Part shown: positions 36,077 through 46,300 of the stretch, in pieces | Position numbering within the stretch: the first letter of the stretch is position 1 | Layout: every line of letters begins with the position of its first letter | Assembly (NCBI RefSeq): GCF_025060755.1 | Contig: NZ_JANYUY010000013.1 | Coordinates: forward strand, 62,001 to 126,000 | Reading direction: 5' to 3' | DNA: 64,000 bases | Source: Paenibacillus doosanensis | Lineage (GTDB): Bacteria > Bacillota > Bacilli > Paenibacillales > NBRC-103111 | Notes under the pieces: model-generated | What the model was told of the DNA's origin: nothing | What the model saw: the letters and a program-made list of their open reading frames with translations, nothing else | Databases searched by the model: none | Made by a program: the position numbers and the translations under genes

Positions 36077-36428
36077 GCATCCACCCTCATTTCATTGTCT
36101 TTTCCATAGGCTCCGATGAGTGGGTTGAATTAATACTGCTATAATTTTATAAAAATCCGGAGCAAATTTCAAAGGAAAAAGCAGCAATTTGTCGTATGCT
36201 GCGGCGACAGTTCTCCAGCCTTTTATATTATATGACCCGATTGCAAACGTTGGAACTCTCTGTAGAAAAATAGGACAGCCCGCCCGAGTAAGGTCGGTTG
36301 AGAGGGTTTACAGATAGAAGCCGGGATGTTACGATGAATCTGTTAATAAATTGTTAAGACAATTATTGAAATGAAAACAATGTCTTGCTATTTTAATCGG
36401 GAGTCGTTTATACGGTGCGGAGGTTGTC

Positions 36429-37613
36429 ATGGAGATTTGGAAACGAAATTTATGGCTCCTATGGGTAGGATGCTTTATTACATCGGCAAGCTTTTCCATG
36501 GTTATCCCCTTTTTGCCGTTGTTCTTATTACATATCGGAGTAAGCGAGAATATCGAAATGTGGTCGGGACTGTTGTTCAGCTCGGCCTTTTTTGCCGGCG
36601 CTATTTCTTCGCCTTACTGGGGCGCGCTGGGAGATAAATACGGGCGCAAGCCGATGATTATTCGCGCGGGCTTCGTCCTGTGCGTCATTTACTTGCTGAC
36701 GAGCATGGTAACGAGCCCGTATCAGCTGCTTATCCTTCGTTTATTACAAGGGCTGCTCAGCGGATTTATTCCGGGTTCGATCGCGCTTGTCGGCACGAAT
36801 ACGCCGGAGAAGCATGTGGGTTACGCGCTGTCCATGATGTCCACCTCCACGGCGACGGGGAGTATTATGGGCCCGCTCATGGGCGGCTTGATTTCGAAAA
36901 TTTTTGACAGCCGCGTCGCCTTCGCCAGCGCGGGAGTGTTCGTGCTGTGCAGTACGCTGCTCGTGCTGTTCTGGGTGAACGAGGAGAAGTTCGTCCCGAG
37001 CAAGGACCGGTCGTCGATCATCGCCTCGATGAAAATGGCCGTCAAAAATAAACCGTTCGTGACCGTGCTCGGCTTGACGTTATTGACCCAATTTTCCGTA
37101 ATGACGATCGAGCCGGTGCTGCCGCTGTACATCGTGCAGATCGGCGGCTCGGCCAAGGACGCCTCGCTCATGGCGGGAATCATCTTCTCGCTGGTCGGGA
37201 TCGCCAGCATTTTGTTCGCCCCGCGGTGGGGCAAGCTGGCCGATAAGATCGGTTTTCATAAAATTCTCGTTATCGGCCTTTTCGTCGGCGGCCTCGGCAA
37301 TCTGGCGCAAATTATGTTCCACGGCATTTGGGGCTTCTCGATCGTCCGCTTTATTTACGGGGCTTTCTTCTGCGCGGTTTTCCCGGCCTTGAACGGACTG
37401 GTCGTCAGAACGACGCCGGCCGACTTCCGCGGACGCGCCTTCGGCTTGAACCAGACCGCCAGCCAGCTGGGAGGCATGCTGGGGCCGCTCGTCGGCGGAG
37501 CGATCAGCGGCGTGTTCTCGATCCACAGCGTCTTCCTCGTCACCGGATTGCTGCTGCTGCTGGCGATGGGCGCCGCTTATTGGTCGAAGGATAAGGAAAT
37601 GCAGCCTTCTTAG
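36429..37613 (+). CDS. MFS exporter, DHA1 multidrug-efflux type
   Basis: A 394-residue transporter with 12 predicted spans. The loop 2-3 motif reads YWGALGDKYGRKP, and the motif C-like stretch in helix 5 (GSIMGPLMGGLIS) marks a drug/H+ antiporter. The second-half repeat of the motif is RWGKLADKIG. It probably exports drugs or metabolites by proton exchange. GGAGG is five bases before ATG 36429. It is a single-gene unit without a linked regulator. Confidence 0.88.
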   Translation: MEIWKRNLWLLWVGCFITSASFSMVIPFLPLFLLHIGVSENIEMWSGLLFSSAFFAGAISSPYWGALGDKYGRKPMIIRAGFVLCVIYLLTSMVTSPYQLLILRLLQGLLSGFIPGSIALVGTNTPEKHVGYALSMMSTSTATGSIMGPLMGGLISKIFDSRVAFASAGVFVLCSTLLVLFWVNEEKFVPSKDRSSIIASMKMAVKNKPFVTVLGLTLLTQFSVMTIEPVLPLYIVQIGGSAKDASLMAGIIFSLVGIASILFAPRWGKLADKIGFHKILVIGLFVGGLGNLAQIMFHGIWGFSIVRFIYGAFFCAVFPALNGLVVRTTPADFRGRAFGLNQTASQLGGMLGPLVGGAISGVFSIHSVFLVTGLLLLLAMGAAYWSKDKEMQPS

Positions 37614-37918
37614 CATGAGGCTTGCCCGGCACATCTACAATTTCATATCCCGATCGATGAACCCGCGGGACGCGCTGAATAGGTTATGTGAGGCGCATCC
37701 CCGGGTTTTTGTTGTTGCCAAGCGGATTGCCGAAACGAGGCGCGGGATCAATTTCAACGGCCAAGCTGCGCGCCGCTTTTTGGGGGATCGGCTGGCGCCC
37801 GGTTGCTGGATTGAGCGCTTGTCGTAATACTTTCGCCATGTACGGCACTGTCTTTATCGGGGAAAATGGAACTATCGTCGCGAGAGCGATTATAGAAAGA
37901 CGAGGAGTTGAATGATTC
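37614..37918. other. Intergenic stretch without recognised gene
   Basis: About 305 bases between the MFS gene and rtcB. Short open frames exist on both strands but have no ribosome sites or recognisable product, and no clear terminator hairpin was found. A ribosome site for rtcB (GAGGAGTTGAATG) ends the stretch. Confidence 0.5.
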
Positions 37919-39145
37919 ATGGCATATGAAGTGATAGACGGAGTGCGGGTGTGGGGAAAGCCGGATGAAGGGGCGCTTGCCCAAGCGCGGATATGCGCGT
38001 CTCACGGCAATGTGATACAAGCGCTGCTGATGGCGGATCATCATAAAGGCTACAGCCAGCCTATCGGCGGCGTCGTCGCCTATGACGGTCAGATCTCGCC
38101 ATCGGGCGTCGGCTACGATATCGGCTGCGGGAATAAAGCGGTTCGCACGAATGTGCAGGCGGCGGATATCATGCCGCGCATCGGGCCGGTGATGGATCTG
38201 ATCGCCAAGCGGGTTTCCTTCGGGATCGGGCGCTCCAACAGCGAGAAGGTCGATCATGAGCTGTTCGACGACCCGGATTGGTCGGTCTACTTAGCGGTCG
38301 GCCGTCAGGAGCATGATAAATTGAAAGCTTTGGCTCGCGATCAGCTCGGCACGGTCGGCAGCGGCAACCATTACGTCGATCTGTTCGAAGAGACCGGAAC
38401 CGGGAGACTGTGGATCGGCAACCATTTCGGCAGCCGCGGGTTCGGCCATAAGACGGCGAGCGGATTTCTGAACTTGGCCGCAGGCCGCGAATTTCTGGGG
38501 CGCGCTCCGGGGGAGAGCATGGATCAGCCGCCGGTGCTGCTCGATATGGACAGCGAGCTCGGCGATATGTATTACCGGGCGATGAAGCTGGCCGGCAGGT
38601 ACGCTTACGCGGGAAGAGATTATGTCATCTCCCAGGTGCTGTCCCTGCTCGGGGCTGAGGCCGAGCTGGAGGTGCACAATCATCATAATTACGCCTGGAA
38701 AGAGCGGCATCACGGTCGCGAGGCGATTGTCGTCCGCAAGGGAGCGACGCCTTCGGCTCCGGGCCAGCTCGGCTTTATCGGAGGGAGCATGGGCGATATT
38801 TCGGTCATCGTGCGCGGCAAGGAGACGGAGGAGAACCGGGATGCCTTTTACAGCACGGTTCACGGCGCGGGCAGAATTATGAGCCGCACGCAGGCTGCGG
38901 GCAAAATGAACTGGAAAACCCGCAGCCGTTCGGGCGGCCAGATCTCGCCGGAGCAGATGCAAGCGGCGGTCCGCAGCTTCGGCGTCGAGCTGCGCGGAGC
39001 CGGAACCGACGAGAGCCCTTTCGTCTATCGCAGGCTGCAGGAAGTGCTGGATGCCCATGCCGATACGATCGACGTCCTGCATGTGCTCAAGCCGATCGGC
39101 GTCTGCATGGCCGGAGCCGATGAGTTCGATCCGTATAAGGATTGA
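37919..39145 (+). CDS. rtcB: RtcB-family RNA ligase
   Basis: A 408-residue RtcB protein, which joins RNA ends carrying 2',3'-cyclic phosphate or 3'-phosphate to 5'-OH using GTP and Mn2+. Metal and GMP sites are visible: Asp67 and Cys70 in DIGCG, the GTVGSGNHY loop, HNHHNYAWKE, and His315 in VHGAGRIMSR (the guanylylated His). Length is typical of the shorter bacterial type. GAGGAG lies about eight to ten bases before the ATG. No RtcA or RtcR gene is nearby, as in most Gram-positive bacteria. Confidence 0.9.
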   Translation: MAYEVIDGVRVWGKPDEGALAQARICASHGNVIQALLMADHHKGYSQPIGGVVAYDGQISPSGVGYDIGCGNKAVRTNVQAADIMPRIGPVMDLIAKRVSFGIGRSNSEKVDHELFDDPDWSVYLAVGRQEHDKLKALARDQLGTVGSGNHYVDLFEETGTGRLWIGNHFGSRGFGHKTASGFLNLAAGREFLGRAPGESMDQPPVLLDMDSELGDMYYRAMKLAGRYAYAGRDYVISQVLSLLGAEAELEVHNHHNYAWKERHHGREAIVVRKGATPSAPGQLGFIGGSMGDISVIVRGKETEENRDAFYSTVHGAGRIMSRTQAAGKMNWKTRSRSGGQISPEQMQAAVRSFGVELRGAGTDESPFVYRRLQEVLDAHADTIDVLHVLKPIGVCMAGADEFDPYKD

Positions 39146-39207
39146 GGTTCTATAATTGTTGAAAGATCGTAATTTTCAAAAGCGGTTTTCATTATGATAG
39201 GGAGAGC

Positions 39208-39652
39208 ATGCATAGGATGAGCGAATTTACGGTAGGAACGCTTTTTCGGACAAGCGAGTGTGTCGATAAAACATTTAGCGAGATGCTAGCCGATAAGGAC
39301 AGAATCGAGAAATTAAACGACATATGGTCGGTTATCCTGATGGAGGATCAATATTTGAGCCATCCGGCTACAGTCGAAAAATTAGCTGAGCTGTCCCGAA
39401 AAAAGCCGCTGCTTTATTTTTACAATGCCGAGGATCACGGATGGGGATGGATGAGGAAAGATACCCCGGTGAAACACCGCATGCTTTGTCCAGAGAACGG
39501 ACGGAGGAGATTTTTGAGGAAGTTAAGCAATTGCCGGAATTTCTCAAGATCATCTGGAGTCCATCCATAGTCTGGTACATGAATTTAAAGCTATTATGGG
39601 GTTCAAGGAAATGACATGGGTGAATTACGATATGGATCTTTCTAATCGCTAA
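39208..39652 (+). pseudogene. Frameshifted gene of unknown family
   Basis: A start with AGGGAGAG before ATG 39208/39217 opens a frame that reads well to LLYFYNAEDHGWGW (near 39450). Sensible coding then continues in the next frame (DEERYPGETPHALSRERTEE to about 39545) and in the third frame (SLVHEFKAIMGFKEMTWVNY to TAA 39652). The whole would give about 145 residues. Two single-base shifts explain it, so it is a broken gene unless the sequence has errors. The intact protein looks soluble; family not recognised. Confidence 0.6.
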
Positions 39653-39684
39653 ACGATGGCCTCACCTTCGATACCCGGCACGAT

Positions 39685-39743
39685 AAAGCCCCGGCATCGG
39701 GTACCCTCCATTCGAGGAGGAATCCGAAGCCGGGGCTTTTTTG
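39685..39743 (+). terminator. Long terminator hairpin
   Basis: AAAGCCCCGGCATCGG pairs with CCGAAGCCGGGGCTTTT with one bulge, then T-run. It lies after the frameshifted gene and before the convergent pdxK gene. Confidence 0.85.
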
Positions 39744-39820
39744 GCTGTCCAGCGCAACTAGCCACGCCTTGAAACGCTGCGGCTATTCAGCGGCCGTGCT
39801 GCGTTTGCGTTTGTGAGTGG

Positions 39821-40630
39821 TTATTGGAACTTTCTGTAAGCCGAATGCATTGTAGGGCCGACGAAGGAATTGATCGGGAAGCCGTGCTTGATCGCGCTCA
39901 TAATAAACGCTTTGGCCGTAGATACCGCTTGCTTCACATCGCTTCCCTTGGCCAGCTCCGCGGTGATGGCGGCGGAATACGTGCAGCCGGCTCCGTGCGT
40001 GCAGGTCGTAGCGATTTTCTCCGATTCGTAGAGCTCGAAGCTCGTACCGTCGTAGAGCAGATCGACAGCCGTCGGATGATCGAGCTTCGCTCCGCCTTTG
40101 ATCAGAACATATTTGGCGCCGGACTCGCGGATCGTTTGCGCGGCTTCCTTCATGTCGTCGAGCGTCTTGATCGGAGCGCGGCCCGCGAGCTGGGCGGCCT
40201 CGAACAAATTCGGCGTCACGACATCGGCCAGAGGCACAAGCAGCTCTCTAAGCGCTACGGTCGATTCCGGATGAAGCGCTTCGTCATTGCCTTTGCATAC
40301 CATCACCGGGTCGATGACGATGCGGCTTAAGCCCTTCTTCTTAATCGTTTCGCTGACCAGCTCGATAATTTCTACGGAGCCGAGCATCCCGGTCTTCAGC
40401 GCATCGACGCCGATGCCGCCGAGTACGGTTTGCAGCTGCGCTTCAATCGTCGGCAGTGCCACGGGATGGACGCCGTGATGCCAGTTATTGTCCGGGTCCA
40501 TCGTCACGATCGTCGTCAGAACGGTCATTCCGTAGACGTCTCTTTCTTGGAAGGTTTTCAAATCGGCTTGAATTCCGGCGCCCCCGCTCGTATCCGAACC
40601 GGCAATCGTCAAAGCTTTGTGCATACTCAT
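39821..40630 (-). CDS. pdxK: Pyridoxine/hydroxymethylpyrimidine kinase, PdxK type
   Basis: A 269-residue ribokinase-fold kinase that closely follows Bacillus PdxK from the first residues (MSMHKALTIAGSDTSGGAGIQADLKTF) to the end. It phosphorylates pyridoxine, pyridoxal or HMP in vitamin B6/B1 salvage. The catalytic region THGAGCTYSAA carries the GAGC anion hole where GAGD-type kinases have Asp; the Cys is usual in the PdxK/ThiD type. AAGGAGAG precedes a cluster of ATGs; the one at 40630 has the best spacing. The frame is open back to 40708 without a better start. Confidence 0.9.
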   Translation of the reverse strand: MSMHKALTIAGSDTSGGAGIQADLKTFQERDVYGMTVLTTIVTMDPDNNWHHGVHPVALPTIEAQLQTVLGGIGVDALKTGMLGSVEIIELVSETIKKKGLSRIVIDPVMVCKGNDEALHPESTVALRELLVPLADVVTPNLFEAAQLAGRAPIKTLDDMKEAAQTIRESGAKYVLIKGGAKLDHPTAVDLLYDGTSFELYESEKIATTCTHGAGCTYSAAITAELAKGSDVKQAVSTAKAFIMSAIKHGFPINSFVGPTMHSAYRKFQ

Positions 40631-41113
40631 CATGCTTCTCTCCTTATAGCTGTCTTTCGTTACAAAGCCGTCGGCGGCGTCAGCTCCCGCGGGAGCCCGC
40701 CGAACCAAAGGCTGGTATTCTTTATCCTATCACTTTACACGGAATTTTCAATGGAAAAACGCGAATATTCATATTTGTAACGAGAAACAGCGGCACTCCG
40801 GGGGCTAGCAGTCAAGCTCTGCGATGCCGCTGTTTATGCCGTCCCGCGTTCAGTCCGACGGCGAACCCGTCGCGGCGCGGCTGATCGGATTGACGGCGCT
40901 CAGGAAAATAGGCTTTGAGAACTAGTTGATAGAAAGAAGATTTTGTCTTTTTTGGGACGGGCGACCTGGGAAGTGTAAAATATTTGTCGATATATGTAAG
41001 GGATTGCTGGATTTGATAAGCAAATTCATTTAATATTAGTATGATGCTAGCAAATTATAGAAATCGATTGTGCCATCATCAGCCCTTTAATTAGGAAGAA
41101 AGGAATATTGACA
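40631..41113. other. Divergent control region between pdxK and c-di-GMP operon
   Basis: No gene seen. It holds a hairpin (AAACAGCGGCA 40785-40795 with TGCCGCTGTTT 40825-40835), a GC-rich GCTCCCGCGGGAGC palindrome near 40685, and an AT-rich stretch (40975-41090) likely to contain the promoter of the EAL gene. I looked for c-di-GMP riboswitch motifs here and did not find them. Confidence 0.45.
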
Positions 41114-41845
41114 ATGCCTTATGAAAAAGCGGGTTGCTCTTTCTCGCATGTATATCAACCGATCGTCTACATGGAAAATAGAGAGATACTAGGATTTGAG
41201 GCTCTGATCAGAAGCAATGCAGGACATCCGGAGCAGCTGTTTGAGACGGCCCGCCGAGAAGACCGCCTGTTCGATTTGGATACGCAATCCGTCCTTCAGG
41301 CTGTCGGTCAATGCAGTCAAGTCATACCGGGGCAAAAAAATCAGCTGTTCGTTAATATATATCCGTCTACGCTGCTTCACCATGAATTTCATGCATTCCT
41401 GAATGAGCTGGTCCTGCGGAGAGCCGGAACCGGCCTGGACATCGTATTTGAAATTAACGAAGCGATCGAGGAATTCGACCGGTGGACGGAACTGCTGGAC
41501 AGAGGCATTGTGAATTTATTACATAAAAAAGCGATTTTGATCGCATTCGACGACGTCGGGGAAGGCGCCATATCCCTGAAGCAGCTGGTCGATTTCGAAC
41601 CCGATTACATTAAGCTGTCCAAATATTTTACGTACGGTCTGGAACACTCCAAGGGCAAGCAGCGGATGATTCGGATGCTGACGGAATTTTGCAGCGGAGG
41701 CTCCTCCGAGCTGATCGTCGAAGGGATTGAAAATGAGCGGCAGTATGAAATATTGGAGCAGATGGGGGTCGTATACGGTCAAGGTTATTTGTTTGCAAAG
41801 CCCCAGCCTCTGGAAGAACTCATGTTCGTTAACCCTATATTGTAA
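41114..41845 (+). CDS. EAL-domain c-di-GMP phosphodiesterase
   Basis: A 243-residue single-domain EAL protein that should hydrolyse c-di-GMP. The signature EALIR (EAL) and the metal/catalytic residues are kept: Asn in VNIYPS, Glu in EINE, the Asp pair in DDVGEG, Lys in KLSKYF, Glu in VEGIE and Gln in GQGYLFAKP. The DDFGTG motif is changed to DDVGEG, so activity may be altered. AGGA nine bases upstream favours ATG 41114; TTG 41108 is an alternative. First gene of a three-gene operon with a GGDEF protein. Confidence 0.87.
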   Translation: MPYEKAGCSFSHVYQPIVYMENREILGFEALIRSNAGHPEQLFETARREDRLFDLDTQSVLQAVGQCSQVIPGQKNQLFVNIYPSTLLHHEFHAFLNELVLRRAGTGLDIVFEINEAIEEFDRWTELLDRGIVNLLHKKAILIAFDDVGEGAISLKQLVDFEPDYIKLSKYFTYGLEHSKGKQRMIRMLTEFCSGGSSELIVEGIENERQYEILEQMGVVYGQGYLFAKPQPLEELMFVNPIL

Positions 41846-41854
41846 AGGATGTTT

Positions 41855-42208
41855 ATGATGAGTCAAGTGAACTATTCTCGCAGAGCGAGCTTGTCCATGA
41901 AAATGACGGAATTTGAGATGCCGCCGATGCAGGATTTGCTGATTATCGGGAAAAGAGCGCCGATCGGACCTGAGGCGGTAAGAAGAATGGCGGAAGCGCT
42001 GTCTCCCGAGCAGTTCTCGATATTGAAGTTCGATCATCCCAAGGTCGAAGGGGTGTTAATTCGCAATTCACTGCTCGAAATGCTCGATAAAAATCTGCTG
42101 CTCGAAATTATATTGGAGGAAGCGGACAAGCTGATCAATGAATCGATGGTATTAAGAGCCGAATTGAAAATAACGGTTTCAATTCAACGAGAGGTGGAGC
42201 TTCAGTGA
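41855..42208 (+). CDS. Unknown small protein inside c-di-GMP operon
   Basis: A 117-residue soluble protein between the EAL and the CBS-GGDEF genes, nine bases after the first and overlapping the second by four. Predicted features are a short beta segment (DLLIIGKRAPI), helices (PEAVRRMAEAL, SLLEMLDKNLLLEIILEEADKLI) and a C-terminal strand. No known domain is recognised. Tight linkage implies a role with the two enzymes, such as adaptor or regulator. ATG 41855 is chosen for its AAAGGA spacing; ATG 41858 is equally possible. Confidence 0.7.
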   Translation: MMSQVNYSRRASLSMKMTEFEMPPMQDLLIIGKRAPIGPEAVRRMAEALSPEQFSILKFDHPKVEGVLIRNSLLEMLDKNLLLEIILEEADKLINESMVLRAELKITVSIQREVELQ

Positions 42209-43002
42209 AGGTCGGACAGGTCATGTCGGAAAAAGTATGCAGCATCACTTCCGGAAGGAGCGTTAGATATGCTGCAGATCTGATGAATGAGCTGGGAATC
42301 GGTTCGCTGATCGTAATCGACGAAGGGGAAGTCAAAGGGATCATTACTTCGAAGGACATTCGTTCTGCTCATCCGAATCGAATCGTCGCCGACGCGATGA
42401 CGGCCAATCCGGTAGGCGTATCCCAATCGGTGTTCATCGGCAGCGCGCTGCTGACGATGGAACAGCATAACGTGGAGCGGCTGATCGTCCAAGACGGCCA
42501 GCAAGTGAAAGGCATCGTCACGCGCGAAACGTTAAAAAGCACCATCGGCAATTATATCGATCCGTTGACGAATCTGTACCGCTCCAATTACATAGAGTAC
42601 ATCCACGAATATTTAGTAGAAGAGGGTACGCCGTTCTATTTGCTGTTCATCGATTTGAACGATTTCGGCAAAGTGAATAAAACGTACGGGCACGCGGTCG
42701 GCGACGATCTGCTGATCCACTTCTCCGGCATGCTGAAGCAGGCCGTACAGGATCGGGATTATTTATGCCGATACGGCGGAGATGAATTTGTCATTATTAC
42801 GAACCGAAGCCGAGAAGAGATCGGCTTCCTGACGGAACGGCTGTCCACGCCGGTTACGTTCCATTCGTTCACGATTTCCGCGGCGGTCGGCGTCGTAGCC
42901 GGTTATGCCGATAACGGGCAAGCGCGTACGTACCGCGATTGTATTAGCTCCGCGAGTCTGCTTTCCACCAGTGCCAAGCAAAAAAGGCAGAATGCGCTGT
43001 AA
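42205..43002 (+). CDS. CBS-pair diguanylate cyclase (GGDEF)
   Basis: A 265-residue protein: two CBS motifs (about residues 1-58 and 60-118), which usually bind adenine nucleotides, then a GGDEF domain (from DPLTNLYR, about 119) with intact GGDEF at 191-195. The product-inhibition I-site RxxD is degenerate (QDRD), so feedback by c-di-GMP may be weak. GTG 42205 overlaps the previous stop codon, implying translational coupling. With the EAL gene it makes a synthesis/degradation pair in one operon, possibly responsive to energy state through the CBS pair. Confidence 0.87.
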   Translation: MKVGQVMSEKVCSITSGRSVRYAADLMNELGIGSLIVIDEGEVKGIITSKDIRSAHPNRIVADAMTANPVGVSQSVFIGSALLTMEQHNVERLIVQDGQQVKGIVTRETLKSTIGNYIDPLTNLYRSNYIEYIHEYLVEEGTPFYLLFIDLNDFGKVNKTYGHAVGDDLLIHFSGMLKQAVQDRDYLCRYGGDEFVIITNRSREEIGFLTERLSTPVTFHSFTISAAVGVVAGYADNGQARTYRDCISSASLLSTSAKQKRQNAL

Positions 43003-43143
43003 GGCGCCGCTTGCATGCTGATGAGAATCTGCTTGGAGCGCGGCCGCTCGTCGATGAAACGATGCCGGTTAACGCCGCTCGCAAATTCCTCGTTATCCGG
43101 CGCTCTCTTCGTGTATGAGAAGCCGGCGAAGAAATCGTTGAGA

Positions 43144-43253
43144 AATAAAAGAAGGGTACTAGGATAACTTTGATATAAAGTGTAGTAAATACATAGGGAT
43201 AGTCGGTTTTATCGTCCGCCGGAACAAGCGCAGACCTCTACTCTTCTTTTATT
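43144..43253 (+). ncRNA. Candidate structured RNA with 15-bp closing stem
   Basis: AATAAAAGAAGGGTA (43144-43158) pairs with TACTCTTCTTTTATT (43239-43253) at 15 of 15 positions, counting one G-U, and encloses 80 bases. A strong terminator follows at 43283. No open frame of note lies inside. It matches no RNA class I can name. Strand is assumed from the terminator and the operon upstream. Confidence 0.4.
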
Positions 43254-43282
43254 GAGGGGAAGTGCGCGTCTCCTAAAAAAGA

Positions 43283-43324
43283 ACCTTCCGTTTCCGCGGT
43301 GTTCGCGGAACGGAAGGCTTTTGC
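43283..43324 (+). terminator. Terminator after c-di-GMP operon and candidate RNA
   Basis: CCTTCCGTTCCGCG-type arm (CCTTCCGTTTCCGCG) pairs with CGCGGAACGGAAGG around GTGTT, then CTTTT. Confidence 0.85.
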
Positions 43325-43379
43325 CGTTTATCGCTAGGCTTAGCGATGGAAGATCAAATGGGCACCGCAGCGGACTTGT

Positions 43380-46300
43380 TCACCAAGCTTTTAAGTACAA
43401 GCCGTAAATTAGCTTGATCGCTTGAGCTCAGGTGCTGTAGTCGTCCGGAGCGAAGCGGCCTTCGGGCATTCCGTCCATGATCCCGGCCTGCTGCAGCTTT
43501 TCAATCGCTTCGGCGGCATAGCTTTGAATATCGCTGTGATCGCTGAACGCTCTGCCCGGAACGGCCGGAGCCAGCTGAATTTGCGCCAGCCTGGATGCCC
43601 GGTAAGCGAGCGCGGCCATTTCCTGGCGGGTTATTTGCCGGCCGATGCCGAAGGAGCCGTTCTCGTAGCCTTGAGTAATGCCGAGCTTCTGAGCGCAGGC
43701 AGAGCGGCGCGATGGACCGTTACGCCGCAGCTTTCGGCCGAGCTTCCGTCAGCCGCCGTCACGCCGATTGCAAACAGGCTGTCGCCTTCCGGGAGAGGGA
43801 CGCCGCTTGTACGGTATACCGCATCGCTGACCGTATAGGCGACATCGGTGACGGTATCGCCGCGTTTGACGGTGATGCCGCTGAGCGAAGCGCGGGCGGC
43901 GGTCGTCGCCGCCTGCAGCGTAACGCTGCTCATGGCGTGAGGGGTGCGGTACACATAAGCTTTCGTCTGCGGATCGAATCCGGCCAAAGGCTCGTCATTG
44001 ACGGCAATTCCTTTTAGCGTCGCATCGCTGTCAGGCCGACCTTAAGCGAATAAACGGCCGTTCTTCCTTTATAGGTGGCGCTGATGACGGTATCGCCCGC
44101 GCGAAGCGCAGTCAGCAGTCCGTCCGCTGCTACGGACGCGACCGCAGGATCGCTGCTGGTAAACGAAGAATTCGCGGTCACATCGCTCGACCCCTGTTTG
44201 CCCAAATTATAGTGCACCTTCAACGGGAAGGTCTGCCCTTCGGTTAGCGCCGCCGCAGGGCCGTCGATCGCAATGTGATCGTACAGCTCCCATGCCTTCA
44301 GATCGACGATCTGCAGCCGGTCGAGCGGATAGTTGATTTCGGGACGATAGATGTTGGCGCCCGATTCGTACATAATGTACAGCTTGCCGTCCAGCTCGAA
44401 ATTTCCTTCCGCCGAAGGAGGCATATTCAGCGAGTCCTCTATATTCAGCCCGTCAAGGAACCAGACCGGCACCGTCGTATCCCCGATCGTTACGCTAGTA
44501 TGCGGCGGCTCCTGCACGCTTGCTTTATATTTCAAAATATTGCTGTTCGGATTCCCGTTCGTTTGGCTTAGCATGACCTCGTCCGCCGTGATCGTGGCGC
44601 CTTGAATGCGGTCCGTCACCGAGAAAATATAGTTCGGGATCACCATACCGTCGCTTGTCAGCTTGGAATCCGCAGGAAGCAGGTCCGTCTGCGCATCGAG
44701 CTTATAGCCGACGATCCAGGCGTTGTACACCTTGTTATCGCGCGTCGTCATTTTCTGAATCGGCGTAGTCAAGTAGTTCGGCGAGCTGTAATAATCGCCA
44801 ACCCATAGAATACCGTCGGAATATGTGGCAAAAGAGGCCCGCGTATTGGTCAGGAAGCTGCCCTCGAACGACAGATTGGCGTTATCCGGACAGTTGACCA
44901 CATCGTCCAGCTTCAGCCGGAGCAGTTCCTTGCCGTAGGCAACCCATACGTATTTATCGCTGACGGCGACTCCGCCCGCATGTCCGGTGAACGGCTGTCC
45001 GTTCTTATATAAATGAATCGTTTTGATATGCTTGCCGGTCGTTAAATCGATGATCGTCAGCGTGCTGGCGCGCCGGTCGTCACGGTAGCTGGAGAGGACG
45101 GCCCAGTTTTTGTCGCGAATGATATGCATCCCCTGCGGAACGAGTCCCTGCAGCAGTCCGGGCACGATCGGTCCCGGCTCGCTCACGTCGAGGAACCGCT
45201 GATAAGGCGTAATGTCTCCGACAATCGGAGCGCCCGTCTCGACCTGCGTCAGCGGCTCATGCGGCAGTGTTACGGTCAGCGGCGGCGACTTCTCGGATTC
45301 GTTGGCCGACGAATCGACGGCCGACACCTGAAGCTTGTACTCGAAGCCGCCGGATAAGGAGGCAATATCGGCGGTATACGTTGACGACGATACGGTGGCT
45401 GCCAGCGAGCCGTTCCGGTATATGTTATACGATGCGATATCCGGCTCGGTATTCGGCGCCCAACTCAGCTTCACCTCAGCGACGCCGGTTTGCGATGCCG
45501 CAAGTCCGGCCGGAGCGTCGGGCGGGATCGAATCGATGACCTCCGGCTGCGGCTCAGCCTTGACAGGCTCCGAAGGTATGGACATCTGGAAATCGCCGTT
45601 CACCGCGACGACCGAGAAACGGTATTCGGTGAAGTTGGTCAATCCCGTCACTTCGTACGAGGGTTCGGACGCCGTATCGTTTTCCATCACTCCGTTGACG
45701 ATGACGCGGTAGCCGGTTACGTTCGGATCGGCGCTCGCCGTCCAGTTCAGCCGCACCGAGCGGTCCCCCCGCACGGCGAACAAGCCGGCGGGCGGCACGG
45801 GTGCCGAAGTGTCCGGAGCTTGGCCGGCAACGATGCTGCCAGGCGTCGGCGTCTGCTGATTGGCCGTCTTGCGCATGACGATCGTCTGATCGGTCGGGTA
45901 GCTGTAGATGACGCTTTTATTCAGCACCACGTCGTCGTTTTCGCCGGTTCCGTCCGAATACGAAACGCTGCACAGCTGGAAGCCGTCGCTGTCTACAAGA
46001 ATAAGCGTACGGGAACCGCTGTTGGACAAGCCTTGGCCGGATATCGGGTAAAACTGGTCTTCCCGGATATGGGAACTGAAGTTGGCGTTGAACGCCTCTA
46101 CGCTGCCGGATAAGCCCGGCGACTGCACCCACAGAATCATCGTGTCATGCGGCTGGATCGCCATATCTTTATCAAGATTCCACGTGGAAGTCGTATTATA
46201 AATAATTTTGTATCCCTTCAGCGGGATCGGGGTACTGCTGTTGTTATACAGCTCGATATACTCGAAGCCGTCGACCGAAGAGCCGGAGGCGTTGACCGCG

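Noticed and set aside
37615-37827. 70-codon frame between the MFS and rtcB genes
   Set aside because: No ribosome site, no recognisable sequence and overlapping frames on the other strand of equal quality.
40930-41113. Possible c-di-GMP riboswitch before the EAL gene
   Set aside because: The conserved loop sequences of the known c-di-GMP riboswitch classes were not found.
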